A stretch of DNA of 48,260 nucleotides from Alphaproteobacteria bacterium (GTDB lineage: Bacteria; Pseudomonadota; Alphaproteobacteria; ATCC43930; CGMCC-115725). The stretch spans positions 1 through 48,260 of the forward strand of contig JAFAYW010000024.1 in assembly GCA_019240125.1 (NCBI GenBank). The letters are read 5' to 3'. The notes beneath the pieces were generated by a model. The model had not been told where the DNA came from. It did not search any database and worked only from the letters and a program-made list of their open reading frames with translations. Below, piece by piece: positions 25,068 to 33,537 of the stretch; position 1 is the first letter of the stretch; each line of letters starts with the position of its first letter. The translations under genes were made by a program, and so were the position numbers.

Positions 25068-26342
25068 GTGGATGGCGCAACCGAGGATTTGCGGCAATCG
25101 GCGAGCGCGGCGTCGGCAGGCGTGTCCGCCACCCTCGCCGCGCGGGGCTCGGGCGACGCCGCGGCAAAGCCCGCCTATCCGCCCACCGCGACAATCCCGA
25201 CGCAAAGCGGCCCCAAGGGCGTGCGCTTCGACTTCAACGAAGGCTGTCGCGTGCTGATGACCGAAAGCGACCACCCGTGGCGGGTGCGCATTTCGGATCT
25301 CGACACCGGCAACATCCTCTACGAGACCGAGCTCAAGGCCGGCCGCGTCAGCAGTACCAAACGCTATTATGTGCGGTTCGCGATCGAGTTGTGGCAACAA
25401 GGCGAAAGCGTTTTCCGGCACGAGTACAACGCTGACGGCCGCGATGTGCTGATCAACTTCCCGGTTGGCACACTGGGCGACACGATGGGCTGGTTTCCCT
25501 ATGCCGTGAAGTTTCAGGAAAAGCACAAATGCCGCCTGACCTGCGCGATGGCCGAGCGACTGATTCCCCTGTTTCGCGAAACCCATCCGCATATCGAGTT
25601 CTGCACCCATGAAGAGGTACAATCCGACCGCTATTACGCGACCTATTGCATCGGCCTGTTCTTTGACGATCGCGAAGGCGTGTTCCAGCCCGCCGATTTT
25701 CGCTTTGTCGGGCTGCATCGCACCGCCGGCTATATTCTCGGCGTCGACCCGACCGAGGTCCGACCCCGCATCACCATCCCAGACAATGCCAGGCCCCTAA
25801 GCGAGCCTTACGTCTGCATCGCCGTACAAAGCACAACACAAAGCAAGTGCTGGAACAACCCGATGGGCTGGCACGAAATCGTGCGCTTTCTGGGCGAGGC
25901 GGGATACCGCGTCGTCTGTATCGACCAGAAGCCGGTACATGGCACCGGTCTGGTATGGAACCACATTCCACATGGGGTCGAAGACCAGACCGGCGACCGC
26001 CCCCTGCAGGAACGCGCGCGTTGGCTGCACCACGCCGATTTCTTCATCGGGCTGTCGAGCGGTCTGGCCTGGCTGGCGTGGGCCGCCGGCACCCCGGTGG
26101 TGATGATCAGCGGCTTCACCCACCCGACCAACGAGTTCGAAACGCCCCACCGCATCATCAACTACCACGCCTGCAACAGCTGCTGGAACGACCCTCGCCA
26201 CCGCTTTGACCACCACGATTTCCTGTGGTGCCCGCGCCATGCCAACACGCCGCGTCAATTCGAGTGCACCCGCCTGATTACCGCCGAACAGGTTAAGCAA
26301 GTCATCCGCCATATCCCCGCGTTTGCTGCCCGGACGCCATAA
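25068..26342 (+). CDS. Autotransporter O-heptosyltransferase (TibC/Aah-type, BAHT family)
   Basis: 424-residue cytoplasmic glycosyltransferase, GT9-like. BAHT enzymes attach heptose from ADP-heptose to serines in the strand-loop-strand repeats of autotransporter adhesins before export. Family hallmarks: N-terminal VRFDFNEGCRVLM and RVRISDLDTGNILYETE, the FPVGTLGDTMGWFPYA nucleotide-sugar region, CIDQKPVHGTGLVWNHIPHG and VGLS-type loop FFIGLSSGLAWLAWAAGTP. The C-terminal iron-finger cysteines are all there: C369-x2-C372-x15-C388-x11-C400. The start is taken as GTG 25068, with GGAG 8 bases upstream, rather than the in-frame TTG at 25050. No autotransporter gene is adjacent in the window, which is unusual. 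Confidence 0.9.
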   Translation: MDGATEDLRQSASAASAGVSATLAARGSGDAAAKPAYPPTATIPTQSGPKGVRFDFNEGCRVLMTESDHPWRVRISDLDTGNILYETELKAGRVSSTKRYYVRFAIELWQQGESVFRHEYNADGRDVLINFPVGTLGDTMGWFPYAVKFQEKHKCRLTCAMAERLIPLFRETHPHIEFCTHEEVQSDRYYATYCIGLFFDDREGVFQPADFRFVGLHRTAGYILGVDPTEVRPRITIPDNARPLSEPYVCIAVQSTTQSKCWNNPMGWHEIVRFLGEAGYRVVCIDQKPVHGTGLVWNHIPHGVEDQTGDRPLQERARWLHHADFFIGLSSGLAWLAWAAGTPVVMISGFTHPTNEFETPHRIINYHACNSCWNDPRHRFDHHDFLWCPRHANTPRQFECTRLITAEQVKQVIRHIPAFAARTP

Positions 26343-26530
26343 GCCGCCACTTGCGAGCGGCCTCGCAGGTTTCATCGCAAATTGCGACTCGATCTCGCAG
26401 ACGATCGAGTTTCTCGACAGTAACCCTAGTGTTTCCGCCGTTTTCTTCGCCCCGCCCGGGCTGGCACAGGCCTTGAGACAAGAGCACGCCGGCAGCGAGT
26501 CGGTGCAACGGGTGCTGCGGAGAAAACCCC

Positions 26531-26806
26531 ATGAAGATGCGCAACAAGGTACTGCTCGGTGTGTTCTCTGTCGCCTTGGCAAGTGCGGCGAGCTTCCCGA
26601 ACGAAGTCGGGGCATTCTATCTCGGCCCCACCAACTGGCAGCAGCGCCAGGCGTTAGCCACCTGCCAGCAGCACAGTTCGACCTTCATCGCCTTCCTGGC
26701 CAGCGACCGCGAGAATTGCTTCAGCAGCCTGCGCACCGCCGGCGACGAGCATACCGGGTTGTGGAGCCGCCATGACCACAGCACACAGCGGCGCGTCCAA
26801 GGCTGA
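26531..26806 (+). CDS. Small secreted protein of unknown function
   Basis: 91 residues with a clear signal peptide (MKMRNKVLLGVFSVALASAAS, cleavage near residue 28, before FYLGPTNW). The mature part has two cysteines in a short helical-looking stretch (CQQHSSTFIAFLASDRENC), which could form one disulfide. I recognise no family. GGAGA lies 8 bases before the ATG. It is 188 bases downstream of the heptosyltransferase on the same strand; a link between them is only positional. Confidence 0.55.
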   Translation: MKMRNKVLLGVFSVALASAASFPNEVGAFYLGPTNWQQRQALATCQQHSSTFIAFLASDRENCFSSLRTAGDEHTGLWSRHDHSTQRRVQG

Positions 26807-26920
26807 GTGCGGATTTAGGTAAGCACCTTCTGCAGCACGGAGGCGGGCGCGCCGGGTAGGCCGCTCGCCTCCAGCGGACCATACGACTTCAACGTCAAGC
26901 CTGGTCTCGACCGCCGAGAC

Positions 26921-27685
26921 TCAGAATTCGGCCGAATAGCCGCCGTCGACGGGGATGACCGCGCCGGTGACGAAATCGGATGCCGGGGAAGCGAGATACA
27001 CCGCGATCCCGGCCAGATCCTCGGGCCGGCCCCAGCGGCCAGCGGGTGTGCGGCGCAGAATGCGCTCGTGCAGCCCCTCGACCTGAACCCGGGCGTTCTG
27101 CGTCAATTCGGTATCGATCCAGCCCGGCAATACTGCGTTTGATTGGATGTTGTCGCGCGCCCAGGCGGTCGCCAGCGACTTGGTGAGCTGGACGATGGCA
27201 CCCTTGCTCGCCGCGTAAGCCGCCGCATAGGCAGCGCCAAACACCGACATCATCGACCCGATATTGATGATCTTGCCGCCGCCGGCCTGGCGCATCGGCT
27301 CGTAGGCCGCTTGCGAGCAGGCAAAGGCGCCGGTCAGATTGGTCTCCACCACCTGGCGCCATTCATCGATCGCGTATTCCTGCGGCTGCTTGCGGATCGA
27401 CATCCCGGCATTGTTGACCAGGATATCGAGCCGGCCGAATTGCTCGACCGCGCGCCGCACCATCTGCTGGCACGAGTCCGGGTCGGCGACATCGAGCTCG
27501 ATAAACGCCGCAGCCGGCCCCAGCCTTGTGAGTTCGGCCACCGCCGCCTCGGATTTGTCGCGGTTGCGTGCCGCGACCACGATCTTGGCTCCCGCGCCCG
27601 CCAGGCCGCGCGCCATGCCGAGGCCGATACCGCCATTGCCACCGGTGACCACCGCGACGCGGCCGGTGAGATCGAACAGGGTCAT
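26921..27685 (-). CDS. Short-chain dehydrogenase/reductase, classical type
   Basis: 254-residue NAD(P)-dependent oxidoreductase with all classical motifs: TGGNGGIG nucleotide loop near residue 15, NNAG, the catalytic serine in INIGSMMS, and Y-AAS-K. The C-terminus (FVTGAVIPVDGGYSAEF) is standard. It resembles the gluconate/2-dehydro-3-deoxy-gluconate and glucose dehydrogenase branch, but a specific substrate cannot be given. Its ATG overlaps the TGA of the upstream oxidoreductase (ATGA), so the two are likely cotranslated. Confidence 0.92.
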   Translation of the reverse strand: MTLFDLTGRVAVVTGGNGGIGLGMARGLAGAGAKIVVAARNRDKSEAAVAELTRLGPAAAFIELDVADPDSCQQMVRRAVEQFGRLDILVNNAGMSIRKQPQEYAIDEWRQVVETNLTGAFACSQAAYEPMRQAGGGKIINIGSMMSVFGAAYAAAYAASKGAIVQLTKSLATAWARDNIQSNAVLPGWIDTELTQNARVQVEGLHERILRRTPAGRWGRPEDLAGIAVYLASPASDFVTGAVIPVDGGYSAEF

Positions 27686-28137
27686 CGGGAATTTCCTTCG
27701 CTGAGCGGGATCAGTTCAAATACCGGATAACGCGACGCGAACGCAGCAAATGCCGGCGCCGCGGCGCCCTTCGGCAACGGGAAAAATCGCTGCACCTCGG
27801 CCGCGTAGGTGTCGAGATACGCCTTCAGGATCGGCGGCCGGTCGGGTGGCGGCACTTCGCGCACGCTGAAATACTGCCGTCGCCCCGCTTGCAGCAGCGC
27901 GACCTCGCCGGCCGCCCGCGCGTTGCGCACCCATTGCGACTCGCCGCGCGCGCAAACCAGATAGCGCGCTCCAGCAACCGCGATCGGATCGACCGGCAGC
28001 GACAGCGTGCGGCCCGTCTTTCTACCGCGCACCTCGAGTACATAGAAATGTCCACGCACCACCCCCAGCCGCACCAGCCACAGCAGCCCCCGGCCAAAGG
28101 CGCGCTCGAGGGCACCCGGCTTGCGGAAGGCCGGCAT
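27682..28137 (-). CDS. Nitroreductase family deazaflavin-dependent oxidoreductase (DUF385/PNPOx-like)
   Basis: 151 residues of the split-beta-barrel type that binds F420 or another flavin. The typical core is VLEVRGRKTGRTLSLPVDP and RYLVCARGESQWVRNARAAG. Homologues in actinobacteria use F420; in proteobacteria the cofactor is uncertain. I use ATG 28137 (MPAFRKPGALERAFGRGL) although the leader lacks a good ribosome-binding site; the frame is open to 28212 from a TTG. First gene of a two-gene unit with the SDR. Confidence 0.82.
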   Translation of the reverse strand: MPAFRKPGALERAFGRGLLWLVRLGVVRGHFYVLEVRGRKTGRTLSLPVDPIAVAGARYLVCARGESQWVRNARAAGEVALLQAGRRQYFSVREVPPPDRPPILKAYLDTYAAEVQRFFPLPKGAAAPAFAAFASRYPVFELIPLSEGNSR

Positions 28138-28304
28138 GGTGGTGGAAGCAGGCACTGGCGGCGACTCCCTCTCGTCATGCGGTGCCGGACGCGGCCTACG
28201 ATACCAGCGCAAGGCCGCGGCTCAACATCGCGAGCGCCGGCTGACGCCGAAGGCGCGACCCGAACTTCGCGCTTGATCGCGGCGCGGGGGTTGGCGCACA
28301 TAGG

Positions 28305-28328
28305 CGCTATACACCACCAGTCATAGCG
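28305..28328. promoter_or_regulatory. Candidate Mo-box (ModE-type operator) ahead of mop
   Basis: CGCTAT and ATAGCG flank a 12-base spacer, ending 10 bases before the mop ATG. ModE/MopA-type regulators bind dyads of the general form CGxTAT..ATAxCG at mod and mop promoters. The match and the position, at the head of a molybdenum block, make this a good candidate. No modE gene is in the window. Confidence 0.55.
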
Positions 28329-28338
28329 GTAGCCACCG

Positions 28339-28548
28339 ATGAAGCTCAGCGCACGCAACCAGATCGCCGGCACCATCGTCGAGGTGCGCAAGGGCCAGAC
28401 GACGGCGCATGTCCGGATCGATATCGGCAACGGTGTCGTCATCACCTCGTCGATCACCAACGAGGCGGTCGATGAACTCGGTCTGAAAACCGGCGACAAG
28501 GCGATCGCCGTCATCAAGGCATCGGATGTGATGGTGGCCTCTCCGTGA
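28339..28548 (+). CDS. mop: Molybdopterin/molybdate-binding TOBE-domain protein (Mop)
   Basis: 69-residue single TOBE (molbindin) domain: MKLSARNQIAGTIVEVRKG, VTSSITNEAV-type core (VITSSITNEAVDELGL) and IKASDVMVA. Molbindins assemble as hexamers that hold molybdate in the cytoplasm and buffer its supply. It is the first gene of a forward-strand molybdenum block and lies directly behind the candidate Mo-box. The same domain recurs at the C-terminus of ModC. Confidence 0.93.
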   Translation: MKLSARNQIAGTIVEVRKGQTTAHVRIDIGNGVVITSSITNEAVDELGLKTGDKAIAVIKASDVMVASP

Positions 28549-28589
28549 GGTTGGTGGGGATAGCCTCGCCCCGAACCACCCATCCAGCT

Positions 28590-28611
28590 CCTCCCCCGCG
28601 AGCGGGGGAGG
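28590..28611. repeat. REP-like intergenic palindrome (copy 1)
   Basis: CCTCCCCCGC and its complement GCGGGGGAGG form a perfect 10-bp stem around GA. The following bases (GGTGGCGAGCCGCGCGAGCC..., to about 28690) look like the variable remainder of the same element. It sits between mop and the Moco protein gene and resembles the element at 33898, a repeat class common in alphaproteobacteria. Confidence 0.7.
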
Positions 28612-28712
28612 TGGCGAGCCGCGCGAGCCGGAGGGGGCTCGCGGCGCCCGCGCCCCCTGCACCGCGCTCCGCACGGTCCCCCTTCCCCGCGGCGTGGAGG
28701 AACCCGGCGGCG

Positions 28713-29189
28713 ATGCTGTTCGCGCTAGGCATCCTACTGCTGACCGGGCATCCGCTCCGGGCGCAGGACGCAACAGCGAGTGCCGTCACCCTTACCGGCA
28801 AGATCGCGCGTCCCGGACCGCTGACTCTCGATGCCCTCCGCAAATTGCCGGCGCAGCAGGTGCAAGTCAGCTTCCAGTCGGAGCGCGGCACGACGAATGC
28901 CGCGTTTACCGGCGCGCCGCTGTGGTCGGTATTGCAGGAGGCCGGCGGCCTCACCGACACCGAGAAGAGCGGGCCGCTGCACCACACACTGAAGGTCAGC
29001 GGTCGCGACGGTTATTTCGTCATCTTCTCGACCGGCGAGCTCGCGCCCGATTTCGGCGGCGAGCAAGCAATCCTCGCCTATCAGCAGAACGACCAGAAGC
29101 TCGGCGGCACCGGGTTTCGCCTGGTCATGCCCGGCGACAAGCTCGGCGGCCGCAATGTGCGCGACGTCGTCGCCATCGATGTCGAATAG
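28713..29189 (+). CDS. Sulfite oxidase-fold molybdopterin-binding domain protein, exported
   Basis: 158 residues with a signal peptide (MLFALGILLLTGHPLRAQDA) and a compact oxidoreductase molybdopterin-binding domain: LTGKIARPGPLTLDALRKLPAQ, a GTTNAAFTGAPLWSVLQEAG segment and the C-terminal GTGFRLVMPGDKLGGRNVRDV. No cysteine is present in the mature part at the place where sulfite oxidases coordinate Mo, so it may bind a cofactor or molybdate without that ligand. I chose ATG 28713, with GGAGGA about 11 bases upstream. The frame is also open from a GTG at 28545 overlapping the mop stop, but those 56 residues are low-complexity and arise from the repeat. Sits between mop and modA. Confidence 0.8.
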   Translation: MLFALGILLLTGHPLRAQDATASAVTLTGKIARPGPLTLDALRKLPAQQVQVSFQSERGTTNAAFTGAPLWSVLQEAGGLTDTEKSGPLHHTLKVSGRDGYFVIFSTGELAPDFGGEQAILAYQQNDQKLGGTGFRLVMPGDKLGGRNVRDVVAIDVE

Positions 29190-29243
29190 CAGCGCCACGC
29201 GGCGGCAAGCAATCACCGCAGAGTTTTCAAGGGGATCCGTTTG

Positions 29244-30041
29244 ATGCATCGCCGCTCCTGGCTGGCCGGTCTGGCCCTTGTCGCCGCGTTCAACCTCGCA
29301 TGGGTCGCAGCGCCGGCCGGCGCGCAGGCCGCCAAGATCACGATCTTCGCGGCCGCCAGCCTGAAGGACGCGCTCGACGCGATCGCCGGCAAATGGAAGG
29401 CGGAAACCGGCAACGAGACCGCCATCTCCTATGCCGCCAGTTCGACGCTGGCGAAGCAGATCGAGAATGGCGCCCCCGCCGACCTGTTCATCTCGGCCGA
29501 TCTCGACTGGATGGATTATGTCCAGCAACGCAGCCTGATCGATACCGCCAGCCGCAGCGATCTGCTGGGCAACAAACTCGTGCTGATCGCGCCGGCTGAC
29601 AGCAAGCAGGGCGAGGTCAAGATCGCGCCGGGCTTCTCGCTGGCGAAACTGCTCGGCGACGGGAAGCTGGCGATGGGCGAGCCGTCGTCGGTGCCGGCCG
29701 GGAAGTACGGCAAGGCGGCCCTGACCAAGCTCGGCGCCTGGGGTGACGTCGCGGCACATGTCGCCGCGGCGGAGAGCGTGCGCGCCGCCCTCTTGCTGGT
29801 GGCGCGCGGCGAGGCACCGTTTGGCATCGTCTACCAGACCGACGCGGCGGTCGAGAAGGGCGTCAAGATCGTCGGCGTGTTCCCCGACGATACCCATCCG
29901 CCGATCATCTATCCCGTCGCCCTGACCAAGAGCGGCACCGCCATTACCGCAGCCGCGGCCTTCGCCCAATACCTCCGCTCGAGCACCGCCGCCGCGATCT
30001 TCTCGACAAACGGCTTCACCGTCCTCGATAAGGGGAAGTGA
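29244..30041 (+). CDS. modA: Molybdate ABC transporter substrate-binding protein
   Basis: Periplasmic molybdate/tungstate-binding protein, 265 residues. The signal peptide ends near APAGAQA. The oxyanion site motif ITIFAAASLKDAL and SYAASSTLAKQIENGAPADLFISAD are the family hallmarks, and GEPSSVPAGKYGKAAL and APFGIVYQTDA follow as expected. ATG 29244 has AAGGGGA upstream. Its TGA overlaps the modB GTG (GTGA), so the genes are coupled. Confidence 0.96.
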   Translation: MHRRSWLAGLALVAAFNLAWVAAPAGAQAAKITIFAAASLKDALDAIAGKWKAETGNETAISYAASSTLAKQIENGAPADLFISADLDWMDYVQQRSLIDTASRSDLLGNKLVLIAPADSKQGEVKIAPGFSLAKLLGDGKLAMGEPSSVPAGKYGKAALTKLGAWGDVAAHVAAAESVRAALLLVARGEAPFGIVYQTDAAVEKGVKIVGVFPDDTHPPIIYPVALTKSGTAITAAAAFAQYLRSSTAAAIFSTNGFTVLDKGK

Positions 30042-30742
30042 GCAGCTTCCTCGCGTTTTCCCCGGACGAACTCACGGCTATCCGCCTGTCATTGCGGGTT
30101 GCCGTCGTGGCGATGCTGTGCAGCCTGCCAGTCGGTATCGCGATCGCCCTGCTCTTGGCGCGCGGCCGGTTCTGGGGCAAGTCGCTGCTCAACGCGGTCG
30201 TACACCTGCCACTCGTCATGCCGCCGGTGGTCACCGGCTATATTCTGCTGTTGCTGTTCGGGCGCCGCGGGCCGCTTGGCGAGTTTTTCGCGGCAACCCT
30301 CGGCATCGTCTTCGCGTTTCGCTGGACCGGCGCCGCGCTGGCCTGCGCCGTGATGGGATTTCCGCTGCTGGTGCGGTCGATCCGGCTGTCGCTCGACGCG
30401 GTCGACCGCCGTCTCGAGGCAGCCGCTGGCACGCTCGGCGCCAACCGCTTCTGGGTGTTCGCGACGATCACCCTGCCGCTGATCCTGCCGGGGGTGATCG
30501 CGGGCATGATCCTCTCTTTCGCGCGCGCCTTTGGCGAGTTCGGCGCCACCATCACCTTCGTCTCGAACATCCCGGGCGAGACCCAGACCCTGCCGACCGC
30601 GATCTATACCTTCACCCAGGTGCCCGGTGGCGATCTCGGCGCGTTGCGGCTGACGCTGGTCTCGGTAGCGATTTCGATGATCGCGCTGTTTGCCTCGGAG
30701 GGATTGCTCGAGCGCGTCGCGCGCCGCGTGCTCGGCCTGTGA
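30038..30742 (+). CDS. modB: Molybdate ABC transporter permease
   Basis: 234-residue inner-membrane permease with about five helices. The coupling motif AAGTLGANRFWVFATITLPL, with the EAA-type glycine, contacts ModC, and the early LPLVMPPVVTGYILLLLFG block is highly typical of ModB. The start is GTG, overlapping the modA stop. The C-terminus (LLERVARRVLGL) leads after 7 bases into modC. Confidence 0.96.
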   Translation: MSSFLAFSPDELTAIRLSLRVAVVAMLCSLPVGIAIALLLARGRFWGKSLLNAVVHLPLVMPPVVTGYILLLLFGRRGPLGEFFAATLGIVFAFRWTGAALACAVMGFPLLVRSIRLSLDAVDRRLEAAAGTLGANRFWVFATITLPLILPGVIAGMILSFARAFGEFGATITFVSNIPGETQTLPTAIYTFTQVPGGDLGALRLTLVSVAISMIALFASEGLLERVARRVLGL

Positions 30743-30749
30743 CCGCGCC

Positions 30750-31880
30750 ATGCTGAGCGTCGCGGTGCGGCACCGCCTCGGCGACTTCCGGCTCTACGCT
30801 GAGTTCGAAAGCGGCTGCGGGCTGACCGCGCTGTTCGGCCGCTCCGGGGCTGGCAAGACATCGCTGATCAACGCAATCGCCGGATTGATCCGCCCCGATC
30901 AGGGCCATATCGCCGTCGATGGCACGGTTTTGACCGACACCGCGGCGGGCATTTTCGTACCGGCGCGGCGGCGGCGCGTCGGTTATGTGTTTCAGGAAGG
31001 CCGGCTGTTTCCGCATCTGACGGTGCGGCAGAACCTGCTGTATGGCCGCTGGTTCGCGCCACGCGCGGCGCGCGCCAGCGGCATCGAGGCGGTGATCGAC
31101 CTGCTCGGGATCGGCCATTTGCTGGCGCGCCGCCCGGCCAACCTGTCGGGCGGCGAAAAGCAGCGCGTCGCGATCGGCCGCGCCTTGCTTGCGGCGCCGC
31201 GCCTCCTCGTCATGGACGAGCCGCTGGCGGCGCTCGACGAAGCGCGCAAGAGCGAAATCCTGCCCTATATCGAGCGGCTGCGCGACGAGACCGGGATCCC
31301 GATCGTCTATGTCAGCCATGCCGTCGCCGAGGTCGCCCGGCTCGCCACCACCTTGGTCGTGCTGTCGGAAGGCCGGGTCGCAGCGATCGGCCCGCCGGCC
31401 GCCGTGATGGGCCGGATCGACCTGTTCCCGTTGACCGGACGCCAGGAAGCCGGCGCCATCCTGCAGACCCGTGTCGCCGGGCATGACCAGATTTTTGGCC
31501 TGACTATTCTGCGAGCCGCCGCCGGCGAATTGCGGGTGCCGCGCCTCGATGCGCCGGTCGGGACGGAGTTACGGGTACGCATCCGCGCCCGCGACGTGAT
31601 GATCGCGATGCAGCCGCCGCAAGACCTCAGCGCCCTCAACATCCTGCCGGGGATTGTCGCCGAGATCGGCGCCGCGGAAGGGCCGATCGTCGAAATGCGG
31701 CTCGATTGCGCCGGCGAGGCGCTGATCGCGCGCCTGACCCGCCGCTCGATCGAAGGCTTGGGCCTCACCCCCGGCCGGCCGGTCTACGCGGTGATCAAAT
31801 CAGTCGCCTTCGATCACCACGCCTTCGCGGGCGCCGCGCGAGCGCCCGCCAGCGCCGACGCCGACACCCGCGACGCTTAG
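30750..31880 (+). CDS. modC: Molybdate ABC transporter ATP-binding protein
   Basis: 376-residue ATPase for the ModAB importer. Walker A is GRSGAGKTS, the signature LSGGEKQRVAIGRALL and Walker B RLLVMDEPLAALD. A TOBE domain (ALNILPGIVAEIGAAEG onward, about 290-360) binds molybdate and can inhibit transport when Mo is plentiful. ATG 30750 starts 7 bases after the modB stop and has no strong ribosome-binding site, so coupling is likely. It ends 6 bases short of the convergent FKBP gene. Confidence 0.96.
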   Translation: MLSVAVRHRLGDFRLYAEFESGCGLTALFGRSGAGKTSLINAIAGLIRPDQGHIAVDGTVLTDTAAGIFVPARRRRVGYVFQEGRLFPHLTVRQNLLYGRWFAPRAARASGIEAVIDLLGIGHLLARRPANLSGGEKQRVAIGRALLAAPRLLVMDEPLAALDEARKSEILPYIERLRDETGIPIVYVSHAVAEVARLATTLVVLSEGRVAAIGPPAAVMGRIDLFPLTGRQEAGAILQTRVAGHDQIFGLTILRAAAGELRVPRLDAPVGTELRVRIRARDVMIAMQPPQDLSALNILPGIVAEIGAAEGPIVEMRLDCAGEALIARLTRRSIEGLGLTPGRPVYAVIKSVAFDHHAFAGAARAPASADADTRDA

Positions 31881-31886
31881 ATCAGG

Positions 31887-32330
31887 CTACTGCACACTCA
31901 ACAGTTTGACGTCGAAGGTCAGGGTCGCGTTCGGTGGAATGACGCCGCCGGCGCCGCGCGAGCCGTAGCCGAGTTCCGGCGGGATCACTAAGGTTCGCTC
32001 GCCGCCGACCTTCATCCCGGCGACGCCCTCATCCCAGCCCTTGATGACATGGCCCGAGCCGAGCGCGAACGAAAACGGGTCGCCACGGTCGAGCGAACTG
32101 TCGAACTTGGCGCCTTTCTGGCCGTTATTGTACAGCCAGCCAGTGTAATGCACGCTGACCATGCTGCCCTTGGTCGCGGTCGCGCCGGTGCCAACCTTGG
32201 TGTCGGTGTATTTGAGGCCGTCTGGCATTTCCGTCATCTTTCCTGGTGCTGCATCCGCCGCGAAAACCGGCGTGCCGAAGGTGATGAGAGCGAGTGCCGC
32301 GGCGGCGCCCGCCAGTGGAGTAAGCTTCAT
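31887..32330 (-). CDS. FKBP-type peptidyl-prolyl cis-trans isomerase, exported
   Basis: 147-residue periplasmic PPIase. The signal peptide (about 1-25, ending TPVFA) is followed by one FKBP domain with the expected [43 protein letters not shown] and IPPELGYG motifs. It speeds proline isomerisation during folding of exported proteins. Start ATG 32330 has AGGG upstream; the earlier frame to 32573 overlaps the divergent gene and is rejected. Confidence 0.95.
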   Translation of the reverse strand: MKLTPLAGAAAALALITFGTPVFAADAAPGKMTEMPDGLKYTDTKVGTGATATKGSMVSVHYTGWLYNNGQKGAKFDSSLDRGDPFSFALGSGHVIKGWDEGVAGMKVGGERTLVIPPELGYGSRGAGGVIPPNATLTFDVKLLSVQ

Positions 32331-32454
32331 GATGCCCTGGTGGATCGTGAATGGGGGCGCATCCTCGCCGACCCAGCCCCGCGCGTCACGGATATTCTCC
32401 ACATCAATCGGCTGCGCTAGCATCGCATGAGAAATGCAAGGTGGGAGGAATGCC

Positions 32455-33420
32455 ATGACGGAGCGGCTCGGAACAGGCGACTGGACCTTCGCGGTCAACG
32501 ACACATGGGCCAAGATTCCCGACGAAATCGTGCTCGGCGATTGCGCCGCGGTCGGGGTCGACAGCAAGGACAATGTCTACGCCTTCAATCGCGGCGATCA
32601 CCCCGTCGCAGTGTTTGACAAGAATGGCAACCTGCTGCGCACCTGGGGCGAAGGCGTGTTTACCCGGCCGCACGGCGTGCATGTCGCGCCGGACGACACG
32701 ATCTGGCTGACCGATGATGGCGACCATACGGTGCGGCACTGCACCCTCGAAGGCAAAATCCTGCTGACCCTCGGCATACCCGGCAAACCCGCCCCCTACA
32801 TGAGCGGCGAGCCGTTTCATCGCTGCACCCACACAGCATTGTCGCCGCAGGGCGACTTCCTCTACATCTCGGACGGCTACGGCAACGCGCGGATCCACAA
32901 ATACACACCGGGCGGCAAGTTGCTGTCCTCGTGGGGGGAGCCCGGCACCGGCCCGGGAGAGTTCAACATCCCGCACAATATCTGCTGCGACCCCGACGGC
33001 TGGATTTACGTCGCTGATCGCGAAAACCACCGTGTGCAGATCTTCAACGGCGACGGCAAGTGGGAGACGCAGTGGAATTATCTGCACCGGCCCAACGGCA
33101 TGTGCCTGGCGCACGGCCACAGCCCGCTCTGCTATATCGGCGAAGGCGGCCCCGCGGGCGAGATCAACCGCCTCTGGCCGAATATCGGCCCGCGCGTCAG
33201 CATCCACACCACCAAGAACCATGAGGTGAAGGCGCAGCTCGGCAAGACGCCCGGCGGCATGTTCCCCGGCGGCTTCACCTCGCCGCACGGCATCGCGGTC
33301 GATAGCGGCGGCCACATCTATGTCGGCGAACTCTCCGGCCGCAGCTGGTCGCGTTTCGCACAGGGCGACGCGCCGCCCAAGCGCCGCGTCATCCACAAGC
33401 TCGAGAAGGTCGCGGCGTAA
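32455..33420 (+). CDS. NHL-repeat beta-propeller protein (peptidylglycine alpha-amidating lyase-like)
   Basis: 321 residues with at least five NHL blades, for example [75 protein letters not shown] and [17 protein letters not shown]. This set resembles the lyase half of peptidylglycine amidating monooxygenase, whose bacterial relatives have no settled role. No signal peptide is visible. ATG 32455 has GGGAGGA 6 bases upstream; an in-frame ATG at 32434 precedes that site and is less likely. Confidence 0.82.
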   Translation: MTERLGTGDWTFAVNDTWAKIPDEIVLGDCAAVGVDSKDNVYAFNRGDHPVAVFDKNGNLLRTWGEGVFTRPHGVHVAPDDTIWLTDDGDHTVRHCTLEGKILLTLGIPGKPAPYMSGEPFHRCTHTALSPQGDFLYISDGYGNARIHKYTPGGKLLSSWGEPGTGPGEFNIPHNICCDPDGWIYVADRENHRVQIFNGDGKWETQWNYLHRPNGMCLAHGHSPLCYIGEGGPAGEINRLWPNIGPRVSIHTTKNHEVKAQLGKTPGGMFPGGFTSPHGIAVDSGGHIYVGELSGRSWSRFAQGDAPPKRRVIHKLEKVAA

Positions 33421-33537
33421 TACGCGGCATCGCAGCCGCGCTGCGGCCCAGGGCTGCGTCGCGGCCATGTTGCTGGCGCGGGGCGCCGTGCTACGGTGCC
33501 AATCGATCTTTCACCCCCAGAAAGAATGGAGGAAACC

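Noticed and set aside
26323..26775. 150-codon forward frame between the heptosyltransferase and the small secreted protein
   Set aside because: Overlaps both genes, has no ribosome-binding site and no recognisable features; the signal-peptide frame starting at 26531 is better supported.
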